Positions 1-7,562 of a DNA stretch of 21,533 nucleotides are shown here, piece by piece. The stretch covers positions 1 through 21,533 of the forward strand of contig JBOGJI010000109.1 in assembly GCA_050747865.1 (NCBI GenBank). Reading direction: 5' to 3'. The notes beneath the pieces were generated by a model. It saw nothing but the letters and a program-made list of their open reading frames with translations. It did no database searches and was not told the origin of the DNA. How positions within the stretch are numbered: the stretch's first letter is position 1; each line of letters begins with the position of its first letter. The position numbers and the translations under genes are program-made. The stretch is from JBOGJI01 sp050747865 (lineage in GTDB: Bacteria > Acidobacteriota > Thermoanaerobaculia > Multivoradales > JAHEKO01).

Positions 1-8
1 GTGTCCGA

Positions 9-30
9 CCCGCGCCGCTCGTGCGGCGGG
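9..30 (-). terminator. Possible terminator hairpin after the barrel-only gene
   Basis: Just downstream of the stop codon at 34-36 the sequence folds into a GC-only stem. Bases 9-12 pair with 27-30 and 15-18 pair with 23-26, with a TCGT loop at 19-22 and a two-base bulge at 13-14. There is no T-run after it on the minus strand, so classical intrinsic termination is not well supported. GC-rich genomes often use such stems without a clear U-tract. Confidence 0.25.
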
Positions 31-33
31 ACC

Positions 34-1365
34 CTACATCTCCTTGCGTAGCCCCAGGTTGATGACGTAGTTGTCGAGGGTGCTGCGCTCGAGGTCGGTG
101 TCGTAGGTGGCGAAGAAGGACCAGCCGCGATAGCCGGTCAGGGTCAGCCCGACGGCGAGGTTGAAGTAGTCGCGGTCGGGCTCGTCCGTCGGCACCCCGA
201 ACTCGCGATCCAGGGGGTCGCCGACGAACTGGCCGGGGATCTGACGCTCGTCGTCGTCGAACTCGTGGATCCAGCCTGCTCGGAGCTGCGGCTGCACCAC
301 ACCCCAGGCCACGCTCACCGCGCGGCTCCAGTCTATGCCGAGCTCGGAGAGCAGGGACCGGATCGACTGGTCGCCGATCGCCAGCGCGAACGGCACCTCG
401 CCGCCCTCCGCGTCGCCGTCCACGTTCGCGTCGACCAGGCTGGCGCGACCGAAGAGCTCGACGGTAGAGGCGCCGAAGACGTGCTCCCAGCCGCCCATCA
501 GGTCGGCCATGAGCTGGTCGCCGTCGGCTCCACCCTGCACGGTGTACCGGGTCTCGCCGAGGAAGGGGACGGGCAGGTCGACATGCCGCGTGAGGTCGAA
601 ATCCAGGGTCCCGTAACCGAGGACTCCCTGGAGGTAGCCGGCATCCGAGGTGCGCGAGGCGAACGCGGTGACGTTGAAGCCGTCGGCATCGATGCCGCCG
701 CCGTCCCCGGACAGGTCGAGGTCGACGCTCTGGTAGGCGACAGCGGCTCCCAGCACCGCGTCGTCGCCGAATCGCCGGTCGAGGCCCACGGTGCCTCCGA
801 CGTTGCGCGTGTAGTAGCCCTCCTCGATGAGCGTCCCGTCCTTGTCGACGGTGGCGTGGCGACCGCTGGCGAAGAGGCCCCAGCGGGGTGCCTCTTCGAA
901 CGGCTCGTCGATGCCCGGACCCGGGCCGGTCGTCGGCTCCTGCGCGGCGAAGAGCGCCGGCAGCGTGGAGGCGATGCGCACCTCCCGGCGGTCGGGCGAC
1001 CAGCTCACCGTGCGGCCGGCGACGGCGCGCACTCCTGTGCGCAGCGCCGCGAGCCGGCGGCCGACCTCGCGGTAGCCGGTCTGGGGCAGGTTGATGAGCA
1101 GGTTCCCCTGGGTCACGTTCTCTCGCGGCGTGATCTGCTCCACGACCTCATCGCGGTCGCTGTCTTCGAGCCCGGAGAAGAAGGCGCAGAAAGCGACGAA
1201 CTCCTCCGGTGGGCTCGAGCAGATGCTGTCCAGCACGCCCTCGACCGAAGAGGGCTCCTGAGCCTGGGCTCCAACGACGTTCGCCAGGACGGCGATGCCG
1301 AGCAGGGCCGGTATCAACAGGGAGCGGCGACGGCGGTTCTCGAGTTGGATCTCGTCATGGCGCAT
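34..1365 (-). CDS. Secreted autotransporter-type beta-barrel outer-membrane protein without a passenger domain
   Basis: This 443-residue protein has a basic N-terminus and hydrophobic core (about residues 11-34) ending in AQA, a signal peptide. A roughly 70-residue segment follows (41-110) containing C49 and C60, a TPRENVTQGN stretch and GYREVGRRLAALR. A Pro/Gly linker leads to a beta-barrel from about residue 160 to the end. The barrel shows alternating aromatic strands, GDGGGIDADGF, RHVDLPVPF, FGRAS and a final Tyr/Phe-rich strand. The same junction plus barrel, with long identical blocks, forms the C-terminus of the Calx-beta autotransporter at 4365-7562, so the two are paralogues. There is no passenger of note, so the product may be a pore or a barrel for another partner. 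Unlike its paralogue, which ends in FEF, it ends in Met. The start is supported by GGAGG (1375-1379 on the plus strand) nine bases upstream. The methyltransferase gene lies 54 bp upstream in the same direction. Confidence 0.85.
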   Translation of the reverse strand: MRHDEIQLENRRRRSLLIPALLGIAVLANVVGAQAQEPSSVEGVLDSICSSPPEEFVAFCAFFSGLEDSDRDEVVEQITPRENVTQGNLLINLPQTGYREVGRRLAALRTGVRAVAGRTVSWSPDRREVRIASTLPALFAAQEPTTGPGPGIDEPFEEAPRWGLFASGRHATVDKDGTLIEEGYYTRNVGGTVGLDRRFGDDAVLGAAVAYQSVDLDLSGDGGGIDADGFNVTAFASRTSDAGYLQGVLGYGTLDFDLTRHVDLPVPFLGETRYTVQGGADGDQLMADLMGGWEHVFGASTVELFGRASLVDANVDGDAEGGEVPFALAIGDQSIRSLLSELGIDWSRAVSVAWGVVQPQLRAGWIHEFDDDERQIPGQFVGDPLDREFGVPTDEPDRDYFNLAVGLTLTGYRGWSFFATYDTDLERSTLDNYVINLGLRKEM

Positions 1366-1419
1366 TCGTGGTTCCCTCCGGGTTGGTGGCTGGGCTCATC
1401 TCGGCGACGTCTCTCGATC

Positions 1420-2310
1420 TCAGGGCTCGGGCTTACGGGCATAGGCGAACATCGCGCCGTCGACCACCCGGATGCCCGCGTCCTCTTTCATCTCGCGCAG
1501 CCGCGCGAAAGCCCCCTGCCTGTAGCGCTCGCGGGCGGACTCGGACATGCCGTCCGCCCACATCCGCGAGCCCTGGGACAGCTCGTGCCGCCACCAGTCC
1601 TCCTCGTCCGCGAAGTAGAGCGTGGCCTCGGTCGTGTCGAGCCGGATGTCGACGAACCCGGCCCGCTCCAGCGCCGCCGCGAGCCGCTCGCGCGTCCCCA
1701 GCCGCATCGGCGCGGTGCAGGCGGGCGGCGGCCGGAAGCCCGGACCCATGGCCTCCCGCAGCAGGGAGAACAGCCACTTCCAGCGCTCGTACTCCCGCGG
1801 GTCGGCAGGCGAGTGGTTGACCGACACCGCCAGCATGCCGCCGGGCTTGAGCACCCGATGCAGCTCCGGCAGGACGTGGTCGAAATCGACGAAGAACAGA
1901 GCAAAACCGCAGGTGACGATGTCGAATCGCTCGGGCGCGAAGGCGAGTGCGTCGGCGTCCATCGCCAGGAAGGCCGCATTCGTCACCTCCCGTCGTCGTG
2001 CCTCCACGGCCGACTGGACGACCATCTCGCGGGCCAGGTCGGCACCGACGACGAGACCGTCCGGCCCCAGCCTCTCGGCGAGCGCGAACAGGATCGCCCC
2101 CCTGCCGGTCGCCAGGTCCAGGACCTTCGCCGCGGGAGGCACCTCTAGCCCGTCGACCAGCTCGCTGCCGAAATGCCGGAAACGCCGGGTCCCGACCTGG
2201 TCATAGCTGCGCGCGGCGCGGTTATATGCGGCGGCCACGTCCCGCTTCATACGACCGTATTCGGGATCGCCCAGGAGAACGTGCCCCTCGCCCCGCAGCG
2301 GCGCCGTCAT
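1420..2310 (-). CDS. Class I SAM-dependent methyltransferase (UbiE/methyltransferase-11 type)
   Basis: This 296-residue cytoplasmic enzyme is expected to transfer a methyl group from S-adenosylmethionine to an unidentified small molecule. NRAARSYDQVG near the N-terminus is followed by the SAM-binding motif LDLATGRG. After it come an acidic residue at the end of strand 2 (VVGADLA), MDADALAF, FDIVTCGFALFF and the post-motif LHRVLKPGGMLAVSV, all typical of the Rossmann methyltransferase fold. The C-terminal third (about 170-296, with EEDWWRHELSQGSRMW) is probably the substrate-binding part. The open frame extends back to 2568 but would overlap the gene ending at 2354, so I chose the ATG at 2310. 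No good ribosome-binding site precedes it, and an ATG at 2250 (MKRDVAAAYN) is a real alternative. It sits 43 bp after the SLH-protein gene and 54 bp before the barrel gene, so co-transcription is likely, but the functional link is unknown. Confidence 0.85.
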   Translation of the reverse strand: MTAPLRGEGHVLLGDPEYGRMKRDVAAAYNRAARSYDQVGTRRFRHFGSELVDGLEVPPAAKVLDLATGRGAILFALAERLGPDGLVVGADLAREMVVQSAVEARRREVTNAAFLAMDADALAFAPERFDIVTCGFALFFVDFDHVLPELHRVLKPGGMLAVSVNHSPADPREYERWKWLFSLLREAMGPGFRPPPACTAPMRLGTRERLAAALERAGFVDIRLDTTEATLYFADEEDWWRHELSQGSRMWADGMSESARERYRQGAFARLREMKEDAGIRVVDGAMFAYARKPEP

Positions 2311-2353
2311 GGCAGCCGAGTTCGTCGTGGCCACGCGTTCCAGCGGCACGTCG

Positions 2354-4261
2354 TCATGGGCCGTAGAGCGCGAGCCCGAAGGCCTTGGTGACGAGGACCG
2401 CCATCTGGGCGCGGCTGACGGGGGTGCCCGGGCAATAGGCGGGCGGCTCGCTGCTGCAGCCGCTCGCGATCTCGCGAACGAAAAGCTCCTCGATCCAGTC
2501 GGCGAACGTCGATGGGCAGGGCACATCGGTGAACGTCCCACCGCACGGTGGCGGCGTATAGCCCGCACCCTCGATGGTCTTCAACAGGAAGACCGCCATC
2601 TGGGCGCGGGTCACCGGGTCGCCCGGACAGTAGCTGCCGCCGCCGCAGCCGGCGATCACCCCGCGACGTGCCAGCTCCTCGATCCACGGACAAAACGGGC
2701 TCGTCGCCGGCACGTCCACGAACACCTCCTCGCCCTCGATACAGGCCGGCGGGACATAGTTCGCACCCTCCGCGGCCTTGAGCACGAACACCGGCATCTG
2801 GGCGCGGCTGTTGGCACCGGACGGGCAATATTCGGCGGCCGAGCAGCCGCTGGTGACGCCGTGGTGCAGGAGCGTCTCGACCCACCGATAGAACGGGCTC
2901 GACCGCGGCACGTCGGCAAAGCTCTCCCCCAAATGCAACGTCCAGGTCCCGAAGCCGCCTCCGCCGCCCTTGCTGAACAGCTCTTCGTCGAGGATGGCGT
3001 CCCAGTGGGTGGCCGGACGGGTGACGCCGCTCGGACCGATCTGCACGGCATAGCAGGAGCCGGTTTCTCGGCAATTGACGACCTCACCCGGCTCGACCGT
3101 CCCGTAGAACGCGCTGTCGATGATCAAGTCGTAGGCCGGTCCGTCCGGGCCCACAAAAGCCGAGGCTGCCCCCCCAAGGAGGTCGGGACTGTCGAGCCAG
3201 AGCCAGGCGGGGGCGACCTCGACGCACTCCCCGGGCTCGAAGACCTGGTTGCCGTCCGACAGCAGCGGGAAGGCATCGACCGTCAGGCCCACGGGCGACA
3301 GCACGTCGCCGAGCGCGACCCTCACGACCCGCCCGGGGGAAGTCAGGGTGCCGAAGTAGGCAAAATCGCCCGCGAGATCGATCGCCGCCGAGAAGAGAGC
3401 GTCCTCGTTCGTCTCCAGTGGAATCGCGTTGACCCGTTCGAAGGTCCCGAGGTCGATCTCCACCACCCACCCCGGGGAGGTGCCGGTGCCGAAGTAGGCA
3501 AGCTCACCCGTGGGATCGATCACCGCCGAGACGAGACTGTCCTCGCCGCTCTCCAGTGGAATCGCGTCAAGCCGTTCGAAGGTCCCGAGGTCGATCTTCA
3601 CCACCTGCCCAGGGACCGTGCCCGTGCCGAAGTAGGCGAAGTCACCCGGGGGATCGATCACCGCCGAGAAGAGGCGGTCCTCGCCGCTCTCCAGTGGGAT
3701 CGCGTCAACCCGCGCGAAGGTCTCGAGGTCGATCTTCACCACTCGCCCCGGGAAGTCGTCCGTGCCAAAGTAGGCGAACTCACCCGCGGGATCGATCACA
3801 GCGGAGCGGAGGCGGTCCTCGCCGCTCTCCAGCGAGATCGCGTCAACCCGTGCGAAGGTCGCGAGGTCGATCTTCACCACCCGCCCCGGGACAGTGTACG
3901 TGCCGAAGTAGGCGAACTCGCCCGTGGGATCGATCACCGCCGAGGAGAGAGCGTCCTCGTCGCCCTCTAGTGAGATCGCGTCGATCCGTTCGAAGGTCTC
4001 GAGGTCGATCTTTACCACCCGCCCCGGGACGGTTTCCGTGCCGAAGTAGGCGAACTCGCCCGTGGGATCGATCACCGCCGAGAAGAGGATGTTCTCGCCG
4101 GCCGCGAGCTCGATCGCATCGATCCGCTCCAGAGAGCTCGCCGGGGTCCCGCTCGCCAGCGCCAGCAGGACCAGCAGCGGAATCGCCATACCACCCGTGA
4201 GCATTGCCGCCCCTCTGCCGCATCGCAGGACGTACTCGATTCCGACTGGACTCCTCTTCAT
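2354..4261 (-). CDS. Secreted protein with six tandem 46-residue beta repeats and three C-terminal SLH-like repeats
   Basis: This 635-residue protein starts with a hydrophobic segment at about 23-42 (signal peptide). Residues 46-321 are six tandem repeats of 46 residues. The consensus is roughly RxDAIxLExGEDxLxSAVID, then PTGEFAYFGTxTxPGRVVKI, then DLxTFE. Such YVTN/lactonase-style repeats usually make beta-propeller blades. Residues 322-445 contain a GNQVFEPGE-type beta-sandwich region. Residues 446-635 hold three SLH-like repeats, each with an FxDVP start, a W(I/V)E helix, a G(V/I)xxGC turn, YCP and a (S/T)RAQM motif. SLH repeats usually tether proteins to the cell envelope, so a surface location is inferred. 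The GGGAGGAG purine run at 4267-4274 supports the ATG at 4261; an inner ATG at 4204 would also leave a signal peptide. No enzymatic motif is visible, and a binding or adhesion role is a guess. Confidence 0.85.
   Translation of the reverse strand: MKRSPVGIEYVLRCGRGAAMLTGGMAIPLLVLLALASGTPASSLERIDAIELAAGENILFSAVIDPTGEFAYFGTETVPGRVVKIDLETFERIDAISLEGDEDALSSAVIDPTGEFAYFGTYTVPGRVVKIDLATFARVDAISLESGEDRLRSAVIDPAGEFAYFGTDDFPGRVVKIDLETFARVDAIPLESGEDRLFSAVIDPPGDFAYFGTGTVPGQVVKIDLGTFERLDAIPLESGEDSLVSAVIDPTGELAYFGTGTSPGWVVEIDLGTFERVNAIPLETNEDALFSAAIDLAGDFAYFGTLTSPGRVVRVALGDVLSPVGLTVDAFPLLSDGNQVFEPGECVEVAPAWLWLDSPDLLGGAASAFVGPDGPAYDLIIDSAFYGTVEPGEVVNCRETGSCYAVQIGPSGVTRPATHWDAILDEELFSKGGGGGFGTWTLHLGESFADVPRSSPFYRWVETLLHHGVTSGCSAAEYCPSGANSRAQMPVFVLKAAEGANYVPPACIEGEEVFVDVPATSPFCPWIEELARRGVIAGCGGGSYCPGDPVTRAQMAVFLLKTIEGAGYTPPPCGGTFTDVPCPSTFADWIEELFVREIASGCSSEPPAYCPGTPVSRAQMAVLVTKAFGLALYGP
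3299..4126 (-). repeat. Six tandem 138-bp coding repeats (propeller blades)
   Basis: Six in-frame 138-bp units run head to tail inside the SLH-protein gene. The core GGATCGATCACCGCCGAG (plus-strand reading) is present unchanged in four units and with a few changes in the other two. The last unit, at about 3299-3436, is the most diverged and ends without the IDLxTFE closing strand. This level of nucleotide identity suggests fairly recent duplication or ongoing homogenisation between copies. Confidence 0.85.
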
Positions 4262-4266
4262 TGGCG

Positions 4267-4274
4267 CTCCTCCC
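4267..4274 (-). promoter_or_regulatory. Ribosome-binding site of the SLH-protein gene
   Basis: On the minus strand the purine run GGGAGGAG lies five bases before the ATG at 4261. It favours that start over the inner ATG at 4204. A self-complementary CTCGAG pair (4274-4279 and 4284-4289) lies directly upstream and could form a small hairpin next to the site; whether it does is untested. Confidence 0.5.
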
Positions 4275-4328
4275 TCGAGCCGACTCGAGTCCGCATGCGC
4301 GACCCTTCGTCGCGGACCAACGTGTCAA

Positions 4329-4341
4329 GGCCGCAGCGGCC
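4329..4341 (-). terminator. Short GC hairpin after the Calx-beta autotransporter gene
   Basis: GGCCG and CGGCC, separated by CAG, form a five-base-pair GC stem 23 bases downstream of the autotransporter stop codon. The following minus-strand sequence starts TTG but has no T-run. It sits in the 103-bp gap between the autotransporter and SLH-protein genes. That position fits a terminator, but the stem is short. Confidence 0.3.
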
Positions 4342-4364
4342 GCAGTTGCAACGGGTCTCCGTCA

Positions 4365-7300
4365 TCAAAACTCGAAGCGGGCTCCCAGCGTGAAGGTGCC
4401 CACCTCCAGGTCGTCGCGGCCCAGATCGGTGTCGTAGAAGACGAAGAAGGAGCGGCCGCGGTACGTCGTCGCTGTCAGGCCGATCCCGAGATTGAAGAAG
4501 TTGCGGTCGGGGGCGTCCGTCGGCACCACGAAGGTGAACTGGTGCACGTCCTGGATGAAACTGCCGCGCACCAGCCGGCTGTCGTCGCCGAACTCGTGCA
4601 GCGCCGCCGCCCGCACCACCGGCTGCAGCACTCCCCACTCGCGGCTGGCGGCATAGCCGAAGTTGAGACCCAGCTCGGCGAGCAGCGAGTCAAGCGACTG
4701 GTCCTGGATCGCCAGGTCGAACGGCCCGCCGCCGCGCTCCCGGTAGCCGTCCAGATCGGCCTCGACGTAGCTGGCGCGGCCGTAGAGCTCGAGGCTCGAC
4801 GCCCCGAAGGCACGCTCCCAGCCGCTGCCGAGGTTGGCCATCCACTGCGTCCCGTCGGTATCGCCGCGGGCGACGAAGCGACTGACGCCTTCGAACGGCA
4901 CCGGGAGATCGACGTGACGGCGCAGGTCGAAGCTGTTGCGGCCGTACCCCAGCACCCCGTCGACGTAGAGCGCCTCGCCGAGCCAGGCGCCGTAGGCGGT
5001 CAGCGAGTAGCCATCGGCATCCAGACCGCCACCGTCCTGGAGCAGATCGAGGTCGGTCTTCAGGTAGCCGGCTGCGCCACCGAGGATCAGATCGCTACGC
5101 ACCCGGTAATCGGCACCGACGGTGACCCCCTCGATCCCGGCGTCGAAGCCCTCCTCCCTCTCTGTCCCGTCGCGGTCGGCGGTGGCCACGCGGCCGCTGA
5201 CGAAGACGCCCAGGCGTGGCGCGGTATCCAGCGCATCGTCCATCCGTGGCTGCGGCTCCTCGGTTGCCTGGCCGCCGCCGCTCGCCGAGCCCTGCCCCCC
5301 ACCCCTCATGGCTTCCACGGCGCCCTCCAGAGCCTCCTCGAAGCGTGCCTGGCGCGCCATCGCGTCTGCCACCGTGTCCACCAGCGCCGCCACCCGCACC
5401 TCCTCGCGGCCGACGACGAGCGCCAGCTCCTCCTCGACGCGCCGGCTGCCGCCGCCGCGTAGTGCAGCCAGCCGCCGGCCGACCTCGCGGAAACCCCACT
5501 GCGGCAGGTCCAGCATCAGGCTGCCCTGTGCCGCCACCTCGCGCGGCGTCGCCTCCTGCACCACCTCGCGCTCCAGATCTTCGTCGAGGCCGAACAGGTA
5601 GCGACAGAAGTCGGCGAACTGGCCCTCGGGCTCGATGCAGGCGAAGTCGAGGACGCCGCCCACCGAGAGGTTGTCGGGGTCGAGGTCGGCATCGGAGTTG
5701 AGGTCGGCGGCGCCGCGCACGCGCAACCGGAAGACGACGCTGGTCTGCTCCTGCTGTGCCCTGGCCGCGTCGCCTGGAGCTCCGGCCGACGGATTGAGCG
5801 TCGCGCGGATGAGGACGATGCCCGGGATCTCCCCCAGCTCGACGGTCTGCCGCGACACGCCGTCGCCGCCGCTCAAGGTAGGACTGCCGCTGGTCAGCTC
5901 GGCTTCCCCCTCTTCCACGGTCCAGAAGACGCGCGCGCCCTCGATCGGGGAGCCGTCCGCTGTGCGCACCCGCACCGCCAGGTCGGCCTCGAGCTCGACC
6001 ACGCCTTCCGGCTCGGCGTCGCCGAGGATCTCGACCTCACCCTCCTGCTCGTCGTCCAGCAATACGAGATCGACGGTGGAAGGCGAGCCCAGGGTCGCCT
6101 CCACCGGGTTGGTCAGCGTCACCCGGATCGTCTCGTCGCCCTCGGCGAGATTGTCGTCGAGGAGCGCGATCTGGATCGTGCGCGTGCCCCCCTCGTCCGC
6201 GCCCCACGACGCCACCGCCGTCACGGGCGTGAAGTCGGCGCCGGCGGTCGCCGTTCCCTCCCGGGCGTTCACCGTCACGCGCGCGGGGTCGCCCGATGGG
6301 TTCAACCGCTCCACGACCACCGTCGCCGTGCCCGCGGCCTCCGACGCCGGCGGCGCCGAGGCGATCCGCACGACACTGTTCTCGTCGTCGTTGAGGATCG
6401 TGCCCACCCCCTCGCCCTTGGCCACGGTGGCCCCGTCCACGCCCGAGAGAACCACGTGGAACGTCTCGTCCGGCTCGGCGCGGGTGTCTCCCCGCACCGG
6501 CACCGAAATCGTCTGCGTCGGGGAGCCACCGAAGGGGAACGACAGAGAGCCCGAGGTGGACACGTAGTCGCCGTCTGCCGCTGTGGCGGTGTCGTCCTGG
6601 GTGGCAAAGCTGGCGCTCACCTCCTGCGTCAACGGAGACACCGTGACCGTGAAAACCGCGGCGGTCTGGCCGGAGTCCCCTTCCACCACTTCGACGTCGT
6701 CGATCGAGATCGCGGGCTCCCCGTCGTCGTTGAGGATGGTGCCGACGCCCTCGCCGTCGGCGATCGTCGCGCCCCCCTTGACCCCGATCTCCACCGTGAA
6801 GGTCTCGTTCTCCTCGCGCCTGGTGTCGCCGACGATGGGCACGGTGATCGTGGCTTGGAACGGGGCCACCGGCTCGATCGTCACCACGTCGGACCGTTCC
6901 TGATAGTCGTTGTCGGCTACGGTGGCCGTCCCGTCCGCCGTGGCGAAGAAGACCGCGATGGGCTCCAGAGTCAGCGGCTCCGCGCGCACGGTGAACACGG
7001 CGTTCGTCGTCCCGGAGTCTCCCTCCTCGACCTGAACGTCGTCGATGGACAGGGCGGGCTGGTCGTCGTTGAGGATGGTGACCGTCGAGCCTATGCCGCC
7101 GCCTCGAGGAGCTGCATCGGAACGCGGGATGATGACGCACCCGCACGTCTCGCTGCATGTCGAGCTCACGGAGGTGACCAGAACGTCGAATGTCTCGTCG
7201 CCCTCCAGCAGGGTATCTCCGAACACGGCGAGGCTCCCGTCGACCAGATCGCCGATGCCGCAGCGATGCGCTGTCGTGGGCTCGACCGGCCCGTAATCCT

Positions 7301-7562
7301 CACCACCGGTCGCGGTCCCGTCCTGTGTCTGGTACGTGATCTCGACCAGGCACACATCGTCGACCTGATCGACATCGATCACGTAGTCCACCGGTGTGCT
7401 CCCGACGTCCCCCTCGACGAGCTCCGTCGGAGTGGTCGCCAGGTTGATCGCCGGGTTGTCGCACCCGAAGCCCCCCGCGTGGAGCGGCCCGGCCGACAGC
7501 ACCGTCACCAGCAGCGCGAGCGGTATCGACAGGACCCACGTTGCGCGAGAATGTTTTGTCAT
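4365..7562 (-). CDS. Calx-beta repeat autotransporter (surface protein with outer-membrane barrel)
   Basis: This 1065-residue protein has a signal peptide (residues 1-29, ending LHA) and four Calx-beta-type repeats at about 35-167, 169-281, 283-394 and 397-506. Each repeat carries the family signature of an EGD segment, a DGTAT-type strand, an (E/A)GDET-type or ENETF turn and a closing LNDD or LLDD. An invasin-like Ig domain (about 510-612) follows, then a junction (634-703, C642 and C653). An autotransporter barrel (about 780-1065) ends in FEF, the usual outer-membrane C-terminal signature. Calx-beta repeats generally bind Ca2+ and serve in adhesion, so a surface adhesin is the likely role. 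The first repeat carries a Cys-rich insertion (C101, C136, C140, C142) absent from the others. The ATG at 7562 overlaps the stop of the upstream pseudo-caspase gene as ATGA, implying translational coupling. The frame stays open upstream to about 8783, but that part is antiphase to the pseudo-caspase gene and is rejected. Confidence 0.9.
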   Translation of the reverse strand: MTKHSRATWVLSIPLALLVTVLSAGPLHAGGFGCDNPAINLATTPTELVEGDVGSTPVDYVIDVDQVDDVCLVEITYQTQDGTATGGEDYGPVEPTTAHRCGIGDLVDGSLAVFGDTLLEGDETFDVLVTSVSSTCSETCGCVIIPRSDAAPRGGGIGSTVTILNDDQPALSIDDVQVEEGDSGTTNAVFTVRAEPLTLEPIAVFFATADGTATVADNDYQERSDVVTIEPVAPFQATITVPIVGDTRREENETFTVEIGVKGGATIADGEGVGTILNDDGEPAISIDDVEVVEGDSGQTAAVFTVTVSPLTQEVSASFATQDDTATAADGDYVSTSGSLSFPFGGSPTQTISVPVRGDTRAEPDETFHVVLSGVDGATVAKGEGVGTILNDDENSVVRIASAPPASEAAGTATVVVERLNPSGDPARVTVNAREGTATAGADFTPVTAVASWGADEGGTRTIQIALLDDNLAEGDETIRVTLTNPVEATLGSPSTVDLVLLDDEQEGEVEILGDAEPEGVVELEADLAVRVRTADGSPIEGARVFWTVEEGEAELTSGSPTLSGGDGVSRQTVELGEIPGIVLIRATLNPSAGAPGDAARAQQEQTSVVFRLRVRGAADLNSDADLDPDNLSVGGVLDFACIEPEGQFADFCRYLFGLDEDLEREVVQEATPREVAAQGSLMLDLPQWGFREVGRRLAALRGGGSRRVEEELALVVGREEVRVAALVDTVADAMARQARFEEALEGAVEAMRGGGQGSASGGGQATEEPQPRMDDALDTAPRLGVFVSGRVATADRDGTEREEGFDAGIEGVTVGADYRVRSDLILGGAAGYLKTDLDLLQDGGGLDADGYSLTAYGAWLGEALYVDGVLGYGRNSFDLRRHVDLPVPFEGVSRFVARGDTDGTQWMANLGSGWERAFGASSLELYGRASYVEADLDGYRERGGGPFDLAIQDQSLDSLLAELGLNFGYAASREWGVLQPVVRAAALHEFGDDSRLVRGSFIQDVHQFTFVVPTDAPDRNFFNLGIGLTATTYRGRSFFVFYDTDLGRDDLEVGTFTLGARFEF

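Noticed and set aside
265..2148. Long plus-strand open frame (627 codons) opposite the barrel and methyltransferase genes
   Set aside because: The translation has no recognisable domain and a composition typical of antisense frames in GC-rich DNA, while the minus strand encodes two clear families.
2311..2568. N-terminal extension of the methyltransferase
   Set aside because: It overlaps the SLH repeats of the upstream gene and has low-complexity Arg/Ser/Pro composition.
2309..3970. Long plus-strand open frame opposite the SLH protein
   Set aside because: Its apparent repeats are the mirror of the 138-bp coding repeats on the other strand.
4323..4328. TTGACA (minus strand) as a -35 box for the SLH-protein gene
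   Set aside because: No -10-like hexamer lies 15-19 bases downstream.
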